Under the pieces are notes generated by a model. That model was not told where the DNA came from, searched no databases, and worked only from the letters and a program-made list of their open reading frames with translations. Below are positions 40,700 through 52,599 of a stretch of DNA of 64,000 bases, piece after piece. The DNA is from Chara braunii. Taxonomy: Eukaryota > Streptophyta > Charophyceae > Charales > Characeae. The position numbers were made by a program, and so were the translations under genes. Each line of letters opens with the position of its first letter. Within the stretch, counting starts at the first letter, position 1. The stretch spans positions 144,815 through 208,814 of the forward strand of contig BFEA01000671.1 in the NCBI GenBank assembly GCA_003427395.1, in the 5' to 3' direction.

Positions 40700-43282
40700 T
40701 GTCGCGCGCGGCGGTCCCACACCCCGCTGGGAGCGCTGAACCTCACGGTCGTGTCACGCAGGATTTATTTTCGAAGAACCAACTTATCACCACTTCAACC
40801 GTGCGCGCGTGCTATACATCTCACGACACCCTGCGACAGGTCGGGAGGTACAACTTACCTCTACCCGAGGGGCTGTCACCACCTCAGGTAGGCGTATCCC
40901 TGCTGAGCTACCGGCCCACGTGCGAAGGTTTTTACATGCCTGAGTAGAGGTAGGTCGGCCGAGGGCGTTTGCTCCATCGTTGTAGCATAATATGGGGTAC
41001 GCGCCGTAAGACGCCTAGGACTGACCCGTTAGATATTCAGGTCGAACTTTGAGACGGTCGTCTATTCCCGCTTTTATTCCGAAGACACATTCTCATTCTG
41101 ACCACTATGTTCAAAGTATCATAAACAAACCTTATCACTACCAATAGAATATTCTACCCTACTTAACGTATGACGGATCATCAGATACTACATATATATA
41201 TAAGACTGATTATGAATATCGAGGTATTATCGCTGGGAACCCTTCCCACTTTCACAAGTGTTGAGTGTCTAGACTCTTCAAGATGTCAATTTCAGTCCAT
41301 CCCAAACGATGCACAAAACAGACTTGCACAACATAATGCAAAGACAGTTCACATACCATGCACTAACGGCATCAACCATCAACCATTGACATTGTCCCTC
41401 ACTCCCCAAACCATGCACGACAGCTCTATCTTTCATGAGATGCAAGCCCAGCCCCCTCACATTTATTCAAAGGACCCTTGAGAGTTACTAGGACCATTTA
41501 GGCGATGACCACAGGCGATAGTTTTACTGACCACAGGGTTTGATTTTAGATGTAGGTATCAAGTCAAGGCGGAAAAAGTTGAATCGACAACGACCGACCT
41601 GTTATCGAGTGATAACAGAAAATTGAGTCCTTTATGTAGGACTTCTCCTTCAATTGCAGTAGACCAAGCAAAGACCTACACACACACAGGTCAACAATGA
41701 TTCAACATCCCCACTTGATTCCCACATAATGATATTTAAGGGTCAAGCCCTTAGTTCTGGTTTGCGAGCTTTAGGATCAACATCCCAAAGTCTAACCCCT
41801 AGCTTCTATCTACCCTGAGTCGTCTGTCACTCCTCCTCCTTTTATTTCAAGGAGTTTCTTTGCCTATATCTCAAGTTGCCATAGGGAAACTCATATTTTC
41901 CCTTATTCTCAATACTTGCAGTTTCTCTCTTGAAGATAAGCACACCCTTTTGTGCTTACGCGGTAATCTAACTGAGATCTACTCATGTCGTTCGGTGATT
42001 TTTCCCTTAGGAGCCTATTAATGAACTGAGGCTATGCGGAACTTCTTCTTGTCTAATCATTTTCCCTGCGGTATTCGCTTTCTTTCACGTTTCTTTTAAA
42101 GAACCTTTGGAGACGCTCCCGATGGAACACTCATTTTGCTTTCTTTTTTTCTTGTCCTGACATACGTAAGTAGTGGGATGATTCACCCGGGAATCTTCCA
42201 CTACTTGATCAATTCCAAACAATTTGTTAGTCAGAAGAGTAGTTGAGTCGCCCCAACGGGAGCACTCAATCACTCTTCAAAATTCATGCAGTTTTCACGC
42301 AATCAAGCAGTTGATGCAATCTAGTGCAAGTGACAGGATAACTCACTCGGGAGTATCATTTTATTAGTTAAGCAGATAGTTAGGAGGCAAATGTTGAAGC
42401 GTTTCAACACTTGGCTCAATACTCAGAGAACATTCTGGATCCAGGTGTCAATACATAATTAAACATAGTAATAGGCGGTCTTCAAGGAAGCCTCCTATTA
42501 CTCATTGATCAAAGCTTAGTCTTTCCCTCGAAAGTGTAATAGGATGACCCTACGGGAGCCACCTTACTACTATTTCAAAGTTAGACGAGCTAGGATTATG
42601 TCAGCGGATTCAGGCAAACACCAGATTCTCCCTCTGCTGAAGTATCTTGTTAGACCCGTTAAGATTGAGTTAAGCAAGCATTAGGATGACCCCACGGAAG
42701 CCTCCCATGTCCTGCTTCAATGTTAATCAGGTGGATCGTTAGTACTTATTTATATCGTACATTAGTCATACCTGAACAAGTCGTAAGGTTACTCACCTTG
42801 GAGTATCCCTTTACTTGTTCTACATAATCGCCTTACTTCTTCCTTTCGTTAGTCGGCCTCCAAATCAAACAAGTATTAGGATAACCCACCCGGGAGTCAT
42901 CCTACCACCAGTTCGATGCATAGGAGATAAAAAACAACTCTTAGTTGAGTTGCCTTGACAATTCACCTATCTGACCTATGCGTTGTAAGTGAGCAAAAGG
43001 CATGTTGACTCCCACGGGAAGTCAGACAAATCGACCTAGACTTAGGAGCTCGTACACTCACCAGGGAGTACTCGAATCTCTTCCCAGTCTGGTTCGATTA
43101 GTGATAGGAGAGCTTCACGGAAGCCTCCTGCTACCTTTTGCCTTTGTTAGCCTTTGAAGACGAGTACCCTACGAGATTCCTGGATTAATAGACTTTCGTT
43201 AAGTTGAAGAAGTGTACCCCACGGGAGTACCAGATCAGTGGTTGTTGTTAAGCTGAAGAAGCGTACCCCACGGGAGTACCGG
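40700..43282 (-). mobile_element. LTR of element II (5' LTR), truncated
   Basis: Same sequence as 18985-21527 with scattered substitutions and small indels, including about 20 extra bases at 40943-40962. It shares the hairpin string and the start of the 52-bp array. It stops exactly after gtaccgg at 43282, where a TGTCGG-type repeat begins, so the outer end and the promoter-side part are missing. I looked for the missing remainder further right and did not find it. Confidence 0.85.
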
Positions 43283-43960
43283 TGTCGGTGCGAATACCCC
43301 TACAAGGGTACTCGCACTGGGTTTTTGCAGGTGACAAAGAAGAGGATCAATTCATAAGTAATGGGAAGACCCCGCTAGTCGCAGGGGTTCGCGGACTAAA
43401 GACGAGGCGGTAACATCTGGGATTAGAGAGTGTATAGGCGCGCAGGTTTGAGACGCGCGTGATTTGTCTGTCTTTGATCGCGATGGAAGACGTGGCGTGG
43501 ATTCCGGCCGACGTGCTTCATTACAACAGTTGGTTGTTTTGACTAAAGTGATTAACCTAGGGGCGTTATTTTATCTGGTTCCGCGTGTTATGGTGGAGGG
43601 TTCAGTGAGCCGGTGTGGACTTACGCGGAATCCAGATGATGGGACCTGATGGATTCGGTTAGGGAAGGGTAGCCGCGGCACAGTAGGTAGGCCGACACGG
43701 ATTTTTCGGTGGTCTTTTGTGCGAATACGGGCTGGAAAGTGGCATGGGGCGGTTCCTTGGCCCCAAAAGCCGTGGGCTACCTCTTTATTAGGAGATTCGT
43801 GCCTGTGGGTACCAGGCTTGGGCTTAGCCCTATAGGTTACAGCATTGGACTGGTACGCAGTAGACGCAGGGATCGAGGCCAACAACATGCAGTAAGGGAG
43901 CGGAGGAGCGCGGCGAAAAGGCTTGAGGGGTTGATGGGCCTGTAAGACTATCCCCCTCGC
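43283..43960 (+). mobile_element. TGTCGG-type repeat, copy interrupting the LTR
   Basis: Begins TGTCGGTGCGAATACCCC with the hairpin TACCC-ctacaa-GGGTA. It aligns loosely with 51837-52400: the blocks gagagtgtataggcgcgcag versus gagaatgtgtgggcacgcag, then the tRNA-like module and ctatcccccttgg-like text, occur in the same order. LTR-like (TG start), but no protein-coding part can be assigned. Confidence 0.6.
43823..43880 (+). repeat. tRNA-like module (A and B boxes)
   Basis: cttagccctataggttacagc resembles an A box and gggatcgaggcc a B box. Between them ggactggtacgcag matches gactgatacgcag of the module at 25676-25759. No closing acceptor stem. Confidence 0.5.
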
Positions 43961-44236
43961 CTTTTGCTACTACGAGGGCCACAGTTCCTGCCCGACTACC
44001 GCACGCTTTGCGGTTGTTATATATCTATATATATATATATATATTATTTGTTTCGAGTTTTTGTTATTATTATTTTTCACACCCGTATATGGGTGCGAAA
44101 CCGCCGTGGGTACACTCATGAACTATTGAGATACAGACCTGTGTCCAAGTCCAGTTGATGGAGCTCGAGGAGTGAAAGCGATATTTCTGAATTGCCCCGG
44201 GCTATTATGTAGGGCCGCAGGGTGCTGTGGGCGGTA
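43961..44236. other. Non-coding stretch before the U6-like copy
   Basis: Includes a (TA)n run at 44021-44044. I see no plant U6 promoter: no upstream sequence element (TCCCACATCG type) and no TATA at about -30 relative to 44237. Confidence 0.5.
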
Positions 44237-44331
44237 GTCCTTCGGGACATCCGTTAAAATTGAAACGATATAGGGAAGATTAGCATGGCCCCTGCGCAAG
44301 GGTGACGCGCATAACTTGGGGAATGGATTTG
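44237..44331 (+). pseudogene. U6 snRNA-like pseudogene
   Basis: The 95 bases follow U6 snRNA from the 5' stem-loop (gtccttcgggacatccg) through gaagattagcatggcccctg and cgcaagggtgac to the 3' end (gaatggattt). U6 pairs with the 5' splice site and U2 in the spliceosome. The essential ACAGAGA box reads ATAGGGA here, while the AGC triad is kept. There is no terminal T-run and no U6 promoter. It is therefore a retro-copied or captured pseudogene. 25S rRNA-like sequence follows within 25 bases. Confidence 0.9.
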
Positions 44332-44354
44332 GCACTGATCTGTGCCAGATACCG

Positions 44355-44437
44355 GTGGGAATAGGGGCGGAAGACTATTCGAACCGTCTAGTATCAGGTC
44401 TCCTCCGAAAATTTCCCTCAGGGTAGCATACGCTGCC
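44355..44437 (+). pseudogene. 25S rRNA-like fragment a
   Basis: ggggcggaagactattcgaa, ccgtctagta and tccgaaaatttccctcaggg follow a conserved block of plant 25S rRNA (GGGCGAAAGACTAATCGAACC...). Some bases differ. It directly follows the U6-like copy, suggesting a chimeric retro-copy or template switch. Confidence 0.8.
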
Positions 44438-44520
44438 GAGCGACGCGGAGGGATCCCACTACCGAGCGCTGCTTAGAGGAAGGTCACACAGACCGGGCGG
44501 GAACAACGAGGACAACGGCA

Positions 44521-44582
44521 CAGGGGCGAGAGACTAATCGAACCGTCTAAAGTAGCTGGTTCCCTCCGAAGTTTCCGTTAGG
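44521..44582 (+). pseudogene. 25S rRNA-like fragment b
   Basis: A second, better kept copy of the same 25S block: ggcgagagactaatcgaacc, then agtagctggttccctccgaa. The two copies are about 160 bases apart in the same orientation. Confidence 0.85.
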
Positions 44583-46739
44583 TGGGTTGGCGCTGTCGGG
44601 CAAACCGCTGCAGGCGCTGTCTAAACGAAGGGGAAGAAGGCGAGCCCGATGAGCGTGAGGAAGACGGGAAAAAGGGCGATGGCGGGGTCGATGGTATGAA
44701 ACCACACCCGATACTTGATGGAAACGGGCGACTGAAGATGTTAGAAGTGGGTTTCCGGGGCAGGCGACCCCGATTCTGCGGTTGGATGAGTGTGGGAGTT
44801 AGTGTAGAGGGAGGCGGAAGAGAAAATGGTTGTGCGGGGATGTTGTGAAGGTTGGGTATGGAGGGAGGAGAGGTTAGTATGTCGCTCGAGTCTTGATGCA
44901 ATCGAGTGGGAGAAGCTAGACATGGGTTTTGTAGTCGGACGAGTATAGTGGTGAGGTTAATTTGAGAGGAAAGTTAATAAATCTAGAGTTATGACGAAAA
45001 GGTGCTGCGCGGGCTATGGTGGGAGCAGCGAAAAGGACAGGTGAAGTTCGTTCATCTCTCTCATTTCTTAGTAAAACCAGGCGAGGGAGGATTTGGGTCG
45101 GGGGTTTTCAGATCTGGCGACCCCGATTCTGAAATCGGATTTAGTGAAGGGTCAGTAGAAGCAGAGTAGAACGAAAAAGGGTCGCGCGGGAGGAATAACT
45201 CCAAAAATAAAAATGGCAGTGTAGTAGCAGGTAACGTTGACGACGAAGGGCAAAGGAACGAGGATGAGGGGAGGATAGCCGGAGGACTTACCTGGTAGAA
45301 AGCGCTGGTTTTCCTCGAACCCCAGCGGAAAGTCCTAGTTGCAGTAGGTAGCGGTCTAAGAGGAGTAGGGGAACTGCAGACTGCAGGCATACGCATCGGT
45401 ATGGGCGTTGGCTATACTGTCAGGTGAAGTGGGGGAATAACGGGCCTGGAGATTCTCGTGTTGGAAGATACACTGACTGTCTTACCTGACGGAGTAGCCT
45501 GAGTCAGGCCATGGGTTGGGGGCAGTTTTAAGGCTGATACGGTGTATTATTACTGCGCACAAACGTCGCGCACGTGGTTTTCTGTTGAGTTGTGACTAAG
45601 CTGTTTCAGCACAGCAACCAGTAAACCACGGTGTATTGTTGTATAGCTGGGTTGGAGGCCGAGCCACAGCAGCGACTGTTCAGGGTTGATGCCGACTTCC
45701 ATAGTGCCTTGCTACTACGTGCGGTGGTCATGCCCGCAACTTTCCCTTTGTGGGACTGCGATACTTCTTACTGCTCCTTGGTGGTGGACCGCATTAATTG
45801 CCTCAGCAGCGTTGTTACTTACTGCGGGTTACGGGTCTGATTGGTGGTATGATTGAGCGAGTTGTCGTATGTTCGCTGCGTTGCTGAACTCACTGCGGAA
45901 TAATTGTGCTATTGCTGGAGCGATTGTGCAAGTTGTAGTAAATTTGTGACGGTTGCTGTGTCACTGCGCGTTGTTGGACTGTGCTTGAGGTGAGGCAGCT
46001 TTGATGTTTGCTGCCAGTAGTATTGTGCTGCTGGAATGACACTGCTATTGCTTTAGCTGCGTACAACGTTATTGGTGGGGGTTGCTGCAGTTGGACTTGA
46101 AGAGTGAGAGAGTGGCCAATCTACGGAGAGGGAGTTAGTGCTGCGATTTGAGAAGTCATCGGAGTTTGATGTCAACGGTCTGACCCGGAGTTTTGACCAA
46201 GCTGTTACAGTTTGGCCATCCTTGCGGGGCCCTCAGGAGCATCCAGATAACAAGGTCCTCTCCTAGAGTTGAGTTGTCCCTCTCTTGTATCTCGAGCGTC
46301 TGAAACCGTCTCTCTCTATCCTTCTCACTCTAAGTCTAGTCCTGTTCTGAGAGGAAGGCGGCAGGCGGGATTGCAACCCGTAGGACCGCATCAAGACTAT
46401 GTGGGGAGTCCACCCACCGATTCCGGGAGCTCTACCGCAACTCAGGAGGAGTTTTGGAGGCAGGGAACTGACAGGTAACCATTACCTTTCCTTCTTTAAA
46501 CCCAGTTATAGCCCCTATCTGTATGTCCCATTGCATCTCTGATTGAGTATATGGTGTGCAGCCTTACTTTGACTTTTGTTTGACCTTCGGGACACTGAAT
46601 CAGACTAAGTAAATGAGTGCCTGCTCAAGTTCAGTTTCAACTTTGTTGACTGTGTGAAGTCAGACTGTTAAAAGGAACTACATCTGGGGAAAGGCAGGAT
46701 GGAGGGTTGTTTTGCTTGAAGGTTGACTGATTCATTAAG
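44583..46739. other. Non-coding stretch with low-level repeats
   Basis: Frames on both strands here are compositional. ggcgaccccgattctg occurs at 44763 and 45116, with related text near 53360-53560. 45600-46090 is rich in ttgctg/gttgctgc. No gene recognised. Confidence 0.45.
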
Positions 46740-47640
46740 ACTGGGAGGTCCCCATAAGTTGGGGGAGACCCAGTGCTTTGTTTATTTTGGTTTGCATAGG
46801 AGCACCAAACCCTTCTATAAGTTTAGGGGGTCTGAATGTTCTGGAGGCTGGGATGCCCCCATAAGTTTGGGGAGACCTAGTGCTATGGTTTGCATGGAGG
46901 GTCAGGTTGTTCTATAAGTTTAGGTGGCCTGACTGCTCTGGCTTGTGAGGGCTGATTGTGGTTGACTTTTCAGGGACCAGGTGCATTCTGTAAGTTCAGG
47001 TGCCTTGGCCACCTTGTTTATTTTGGGTTTTCTTCTGTTTATTTGTTTTCTGAACGAGAAGGTCTGAGTTGTTCTATAAGTTTAGGTGGATCAGTCTATT
47101 CCTACTTTATTCTGAGAAAATGAACTTGACAAAAGGCAGATTGTTTTGTAAGTTCAGGTGGTCTAGCCCAATGCCACACAGAATGGATCAGAAAGAAATT
47201 AATCAGGCAGAGAGCTAGACTGTTCTGTAAGTTCAGGTGGTCTGACTCAAAGCCTCGCACATGCTGGAACCCAAAGGTTACAATTTGGCTATACTTTACT
47301 ATTATTTTATTTAAAAACGAGTTAATCAGACTGTTCTATAAGTTTAGATGGTCTGGCTATAGCCTATCACAACTTGAAGAGAGTATAGTTAAGAATAAGA
47401 TTGATGGTAAGCTGGGGCAGACTGAGCTTAAGTTAGCTCAGCCATATGCAGCCTTAGAAGACAAAGGGAAGACAGATATATATAACTTGGATAACTTAAA
47501 CAGTTCAGGGTGGCTAGAGTGGTCTAGTCATGTGCCCAAAAAAGAAAAAAGTAGTTGTGTCCTCTGTTTTGTGTATACTCTTTGGCTGAGCTAGGCACAT
47601 TCCATAAGTTTGGGTGGCTTGACTTTATGCCTTATGTATG
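46740..47640. repeat. Interspersed ~25-base motif, about ten copies
   Basis: Variants of ttctataagtttaggtgg, often followed by tctgactg, occur near 46750, 46815, 46857, 46911, 46990, 47073, 47144, 47222, 47332 and 47590. Spacing is 40-120 bases with unrelated sequence between, so this is not a simple tandem array. Confidence 0.8.
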
Positions 47641-47939
47641 CTGGGTATAAAGGGTTAAATTACTGAAAGGTCATGAACTATTGTTTTACCCAGATGAGTT
47701 TGGGTTGGTGAGAGTACTTATCTTTGTAGTTTGGCCTGTATGTGGTTGCGTGAGATCACTACTTTCTCTAAGTTCAGTTGACAGGTAGTTGCTTTAGTTG
47801 CTCGCCACGTGCTAGAGCAATAGGAGTTAGTTTCAATTCCTGCATTTTTTGTAGTAACTTTTTTTACTTAGGTCAATTCTTGCATTTTCTGGGATCCTTT
47901 CTTATACTTGGCTTTGTATAAATCTTGGCAAGCTACTTT

Positions 47940-48470
47940 CTCTACGGGAAGCGCTGCCGAAATTTCTACAAATCTAAGGAGTTAGTCAAATTTTGACTTG
48001 TCAAAAGTTCAACTTGTCTTTTCTTATATCTGACTTAGTAAACATTTGGGAAGTCTCATTTTCTAAAGAAAGTGTTGCCCAAATTTTTGCTAATTCAGGG
48101 AGTTAGACAAAATTGAACTTTGAGAAGTCAAAGTTACTTTCAAATTTTGGACTTAGCCTTGTATAAATTTTGGAATAACACTTTCCTACAGGGAGTGCTG
48201 CCGAAATTTCTGCAAAACTAAGGAGTTAGTTAAATTTTGTCTAAAGTTGAACTCAAGTTGTTTTTTGAAGTTCATATCTGACTTAGTATAAATCTGGGAA
48301 GTCTCCCTTTCTAAAGGGAGTGCTGCCCAAATTTTTAATAATTCAGGGAGTAAGACAAAATTGAACTTTCCATAATTAAAGTTTATTTATGCTTTCATAT
48401 TTGGACTTATATAAATTATGGAAAGACATTTTTCCTACGGGAATCGCTGCCGAAATTTTCTTAGTTTAAA
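47940..48470. repeat. ~122-bp tandem repeat, five units alternating in type
   Basis: Units centre on ctgccgaaattt (about 47950, 48192, 48442) alternating with ctgcccaaattttt or its variant (about 48072, 48325). Each starts with ctac/ctaa-gggag text, so the higher-order repeat is a dimer of about 245 bp. Confidence 0.8.
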
Positions 48471-50394
48471 GGAGATCGATTTATTTTGACAGGTGGCGAT
48501 TTTGATAGTCTACTCTTAATGGGGGAAATTTTCTCATATTGCTTAGAGGTAGGCTTAGATATAGTTAACTAGGATGATTTGGGTAAGATCACGATATGAA
48601 GCTTGTTCTCCATGAACTTATAGGTTCAGCCTGGGGCATTGACCTGTCATGTGCTACAGGCCCTCTTTGATCGTTTGATTCAAGATCCGGACTAGATTCA
48701 GCTTGATCCCTTGAGGGTCATGATCTGTTATCGTTGATAACAAGTCGGTTGCCGATTCGTCGGTCTACATCTCAATTCCAACTCACCCTCCACACTCAAC
48801 CTAAAAGGCTTTAGCCCTGGTGATTTCATTGTTTCATTAAGATTTCACCCGGACTTTTATTGAATGGTCATTTAACAAAGGTACCGAGCATTTAATTAGG
48901 GTTGGTTGGACATGAGGTTGCGGCTTGCATGGCTAAAGCGAGGGGTATGAGTGCAGAGATTGGTTGGGGTTGACTCCGTGTAGTGTCTGGACTGTTGTTT
49001 GACTCTTTGATGTGATTGCAGGTATGTGATGTGGCTTAGATCCTGAATTTGATTGTCTGCGATCACATATATACATATGGTTGTGAGGAACCCCACTGAG
49101 ACTGTGAGAAGTGATCGTCACATACTTTCCCCTTTACATATATACACATGGGTGTACCTGGGATGAATGTTCGCATGGCCTAAGGGGCCCCGTGCATAAA
49201 GCCCGCTGAGAGGTTAAGACTGAGGGGCATGGGGAAGACCCTTCTTTTTACTTGTTTGCTTCTTGGGGGGTTTTCTTAGTCGGACGTTGGTCCTGGGCCG
49301 GGATTCAAGGTCCTTGTCTAGGACATCCCAAGCCCTAGACTCTGCACGGGAGGGATTCCCCCTCTCGCAGAACCCATCTGCACTGCCCGTCGAGGCACCC
49401 CACCCTGAAGGCGAAAATGTCATGAGGGTCGAACAACATGTCCTTCAGCCGTTCAATATCGTGTGGGATAACCCCTCACGATATATTCCTTCAGCCATTC
49501 AATATCGCGAGGCCAGAGCTGCGATTACCAAGTATGACTGGCATCGTTGGTTGGTATGAGACTCACCTGCAGCTGCGCGGTTTTTTATTAGAATTCCGCG
49601 GACGATGTTTCGCCGCCCTAGTGTTTAAAAGTTATGGGATCAAAGGCACCCGCACATATGCACGAACGCTTGGGATTACTATAGACCGCTGGCACCACCC
49701 GAAAAGGGGAGGGTACCCCAAGGTTATGTTTTCTTTTAGAGTAACGGAACCTTCGGCCTATTCTTTCTTTCTTTTTAGAGATTTTTATGGTTGGACGTTG
49801 TAGTCCGTGACAACCGTCAAAGTCAAACCCCTTGACTTTTGTCGAGGCCCGGAGTGGGGCTCATCTCCAGGGCAGTAAGAAACGAAAGTCACCACAGGTA
49901 TGGACCTGTGCACCACCCACTGTGCACAGGGTGCAGAAGAGGGTGTGTGGTCTTCAACCGTGCTCGGCGGTTGTCCAGCGTCGAGAGATTAACCCTCAAA
50001 GCGCGTGTCAACCGACACTTGAGTGTCGAATGCGACCCTCGAGATCAACGAGGACCGCGTGAGTATGGGTACTACATAGTACGCCATCATTTGCGACAGC
50101 TTGCGTACGCTTGCATTGCGTGTCGATATGAGTTAGTCCTGCGTCCGCGTGGTCTTATACTAAGTCTCACGCGTGACGCCTATCCGATTTCCGCGTCAGA
50201 AAGTTATGGAATGGCTACTGAGGGGCTAGGAGCGTTGTCACATTGTTCAGCGTGTGTGTGTGTGTTTTATTTTTTTTTTGTTCGTAAAGTGGTGTGCGCG
50301 TGGTGTGTGGGATGCATCCTAGTCGACCGACGTCGGGTCGCGCTTGGGACCTCAGCCCCCCAAGATGTCGGTTCGCGTGCGGGTCCAATAGGGG
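48471..50394. other. Non-coding stretch
   Basis: Two nearly identical lines ccttcagccgttcaatatcg and ccttcagccattcaatatcg (49441 and 49487) form a short direct repeat. Frames on both strands show no domain. Nothing else recognised. Confidence 0.4.
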
Positions 50395-50630
50395 AGTAGT
50401 ACCGCGCGTACCTCCTATGCTACAGCGAACGAGAAACGCCCTCGGCTGGTCCACCTCTGCGATTGCAACTGATTAACTTTCGTACTGTGGACTGGTAGCT
50501 CGGCGGGGATACGCCCACCGAAGGGAGGTGACAACTACCGTAAGGTGGAGGTAAGTCGTGCCTCGCGTAGGCCCTATCTTGTCCTAGGGGCTCGCGAGAG
50601 GTATGGCTGGCGCACTCGGCCGAAGCGGCT
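50395..50630 (+). mobile_element. Diverged relic of the element II LTR, opposite strand
   Basis: The block ctatgctacagcgaac, then actggtagctcggcggggat, gaggtgacaactaccg and gaggtatggctggcgc follows the reverse complement of the element II LTR at about 19040-19280, including the extra segment found only in the 40700-43282 copy. A different, older insertion of this family in the other orientation. Confidence 0.7.
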
Positions 50631-50749
50631 TGCGGAAGCTCCATAAGTATATTTGCGACGAGGACTTAGACCAACTCTTGCGTGACGCGGCCGGGAGGGT
50701 CCCGCGCTGCCCTGGTGCGGTGTCGGACCGATGCGCTCGACAATGTGTC

Positions 50750-51700
50750 TCCTTGTCATCCAAAAACGCACCGGACACTCCATTTTTACAGCAGGAGCTC
50801 CACCAAGCGGCTAAGAAAATAGCAACTGGGAAATGTTGGGGTAGACAGACTGCCAATTGAGCTATTTTTAAGTTCTTGGGATGCATTCACTCCCTTCCTC
50901 TGCCAAATATTCAATAACGCCCAGTCTTTCGGTTCTCTCCTGAAGGGTTGGCCGAAGGGAGTCATTTCCCTCCTCTACAAGAAAGGAGACACGAGAGAAG
51001 TTTGGAACTACAGTCCAATCTCGGTTTTGAACGTGGCCTACAAAATCCTAGCCAAAGTCATGGCCATGAGACTCGCAGACATCTTACCAGCATTGGTAGG
51101 AATAGAGCAGGGCGCCTTTATCAAGGGTCGCTCCATATTTGATAACATCTTATCCACGTTGTAGGCCCTTGAAATTTTAGACGCCAAACAAATGAACATT
51201 GCCATACTCCTCCTAGACATGGAAAAGGCGTACGACAAGGTCGGTTGGAACTTTGTCCTCACTATTTTAAGACGAATGGGGAGTAAGAGCAATGTATGTT
51301 GATGCCTCCTCAATGGTCATGGTTAACGATAAACTCTCTAGAACCTTCTCTCTCACAAGGTCCCTAAGACAGGGTTGTTCGATGACTCCCCTGCTGTTTG
51401 TCGTCCAACAGGAGGCATTGATGTCCAACATAAGAATCAATGATGCTATAGTTGGACTGAGTATCCCCTACTCCATCCAATGGAAAGGGGGAGCGTTGGC
51501 TGATGATCCCACAATAGCATGTGCTAATACACAACCCTTATTGATGGTCATGAGAACGGTCCTCGACGAATATTGTGCCCTCTTGGAGGCCTCTATCAAC
51601 TAGGATAAGTCGACTTTCCTCCTCCCAGACCTTCGAGATATGCATAGATTGGGGCCCAACACATTAGTTGTTTTCATACTAATGGAAGAATGAGAGCTCA
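50750..51700 (+). pseudogene. LINE (non-LTR) reverse transcriptase fragment
   Basis: Across several frameshifts the plus strand gives a plant-LINE RT: KKIATGKC just before RT, then WPKGVISLLYKKGDTREVWN, YSPISVLNVAYKILAKVMAM, IEQGAFIKGRSIFDNILSTL, LLLDMEKAYDKVGWNFV (motif A), and FSLTRSLRQGCSMTPLLFVV. The YADD box survives only as LADDPT, with its Tyr changed. No endonuclease or ORF1 is seen. The piece is cut at its left by the LTR relic and ends before the TGTCGG repeat at 51837. Dead copy. Confidence 0.85.
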
Positions 51701-51836
51701 CACACCATACTCATGTCTGATTGTGCTTCTTCATCAAATCATACCGTAACAGGCAGCTGAAATCGAAGGTCTTGAGAAATATATTAGCTGCTTGGAACAA
51801 GGTTCGTCCAAGCCCGATTGCAGAGCCAGCTTCGCT

Positions 51837-52400
51837 GTCGGTACGGCTACCCTTACAAGGGTATCCGCCCTGGTTTTTGCAAGTGGCAGAAAATAAGTTT
51901 GATTTAAAGATTAAGTATACCGCGTGGGGCGCGACAGCACCTGTGGTTTACGTTGACTGGATAATTGACTAGAGTAGAGAATGTGTGGGCACGCAGATGT
52001 GAGGCGCGCATGATCTTTTTTATTCTTGATTGTCGACCAGATTTTTATTTCTGATTAAGCTAGGATTAAAAAAATTATGTCTCGGGATTGGTGGGCTTGT
52101 CTGTGACTTGTGTGTACGTACAGAGGACGGCATCGACAACAATGCAACTTTGGGACGTCCTAATTTATCCGCGAGCCGCACAATATCTATTTATATAGGT
52201 GTCCGTTAGTACTAGGCTCAACCTTGGACCTAGCACTATTGGTTACAATGTACGACTTTCATTCGGGAGATTCAGGGATCGAGACCGAGAAGCAACGATG
52301 CATGAATATCAGAATAGTGCAAAGGGACCGAGGGATTGAGGGCCCGACGGGGCTATCCCCCTTGGTTTTGTTGTCGGCGGGGTCAGAACGAGGCGAGCGG
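51837..52400 (+). mobile_element. TGTCGG-type repeat, third copy
   Basis: Begins TGTCGGTACGGCTACCC with the perfect hairpin TACCCTTACAAGGGTA. Shares block order with 43283-43960, including the tRNA-like module at 52228-52286 and the ctatcccccttgg block. Diverged too far for a simple duplication. Confidence 0.6.
52228..52286 (+). repeat. tRNA-like module (A and B boxes)
   Basis: cctagcactattggttacaa resembles an A box and agggatcgagacc a B box. Same place in the repeat as 43823-43880. Confidence 0.45.
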
Positions 52401-52599
52401 GTTTCTTTTCCCTCGTGTCTTATTCTGACGATTATGAGTTTCTAAATACTTGTATCATTTGTTATTGTATTATTATTATTTTGCTCCGGTGCTCCTTGAC
52501 TTGGACGCAACGCTGGATTGGGATGTCGTCACGGCGATCGGGGACCTCGAACGGGCGCCTCCTCTGGTTGACTTGCAGATTCTTGTGTGTGCGGGATGC

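Noticed and set aside
44237-44331. Functional U6 gene
   Set aside because: No upstream element or TATA, no terminal T-run, and the ACAGAGA box is mutated.
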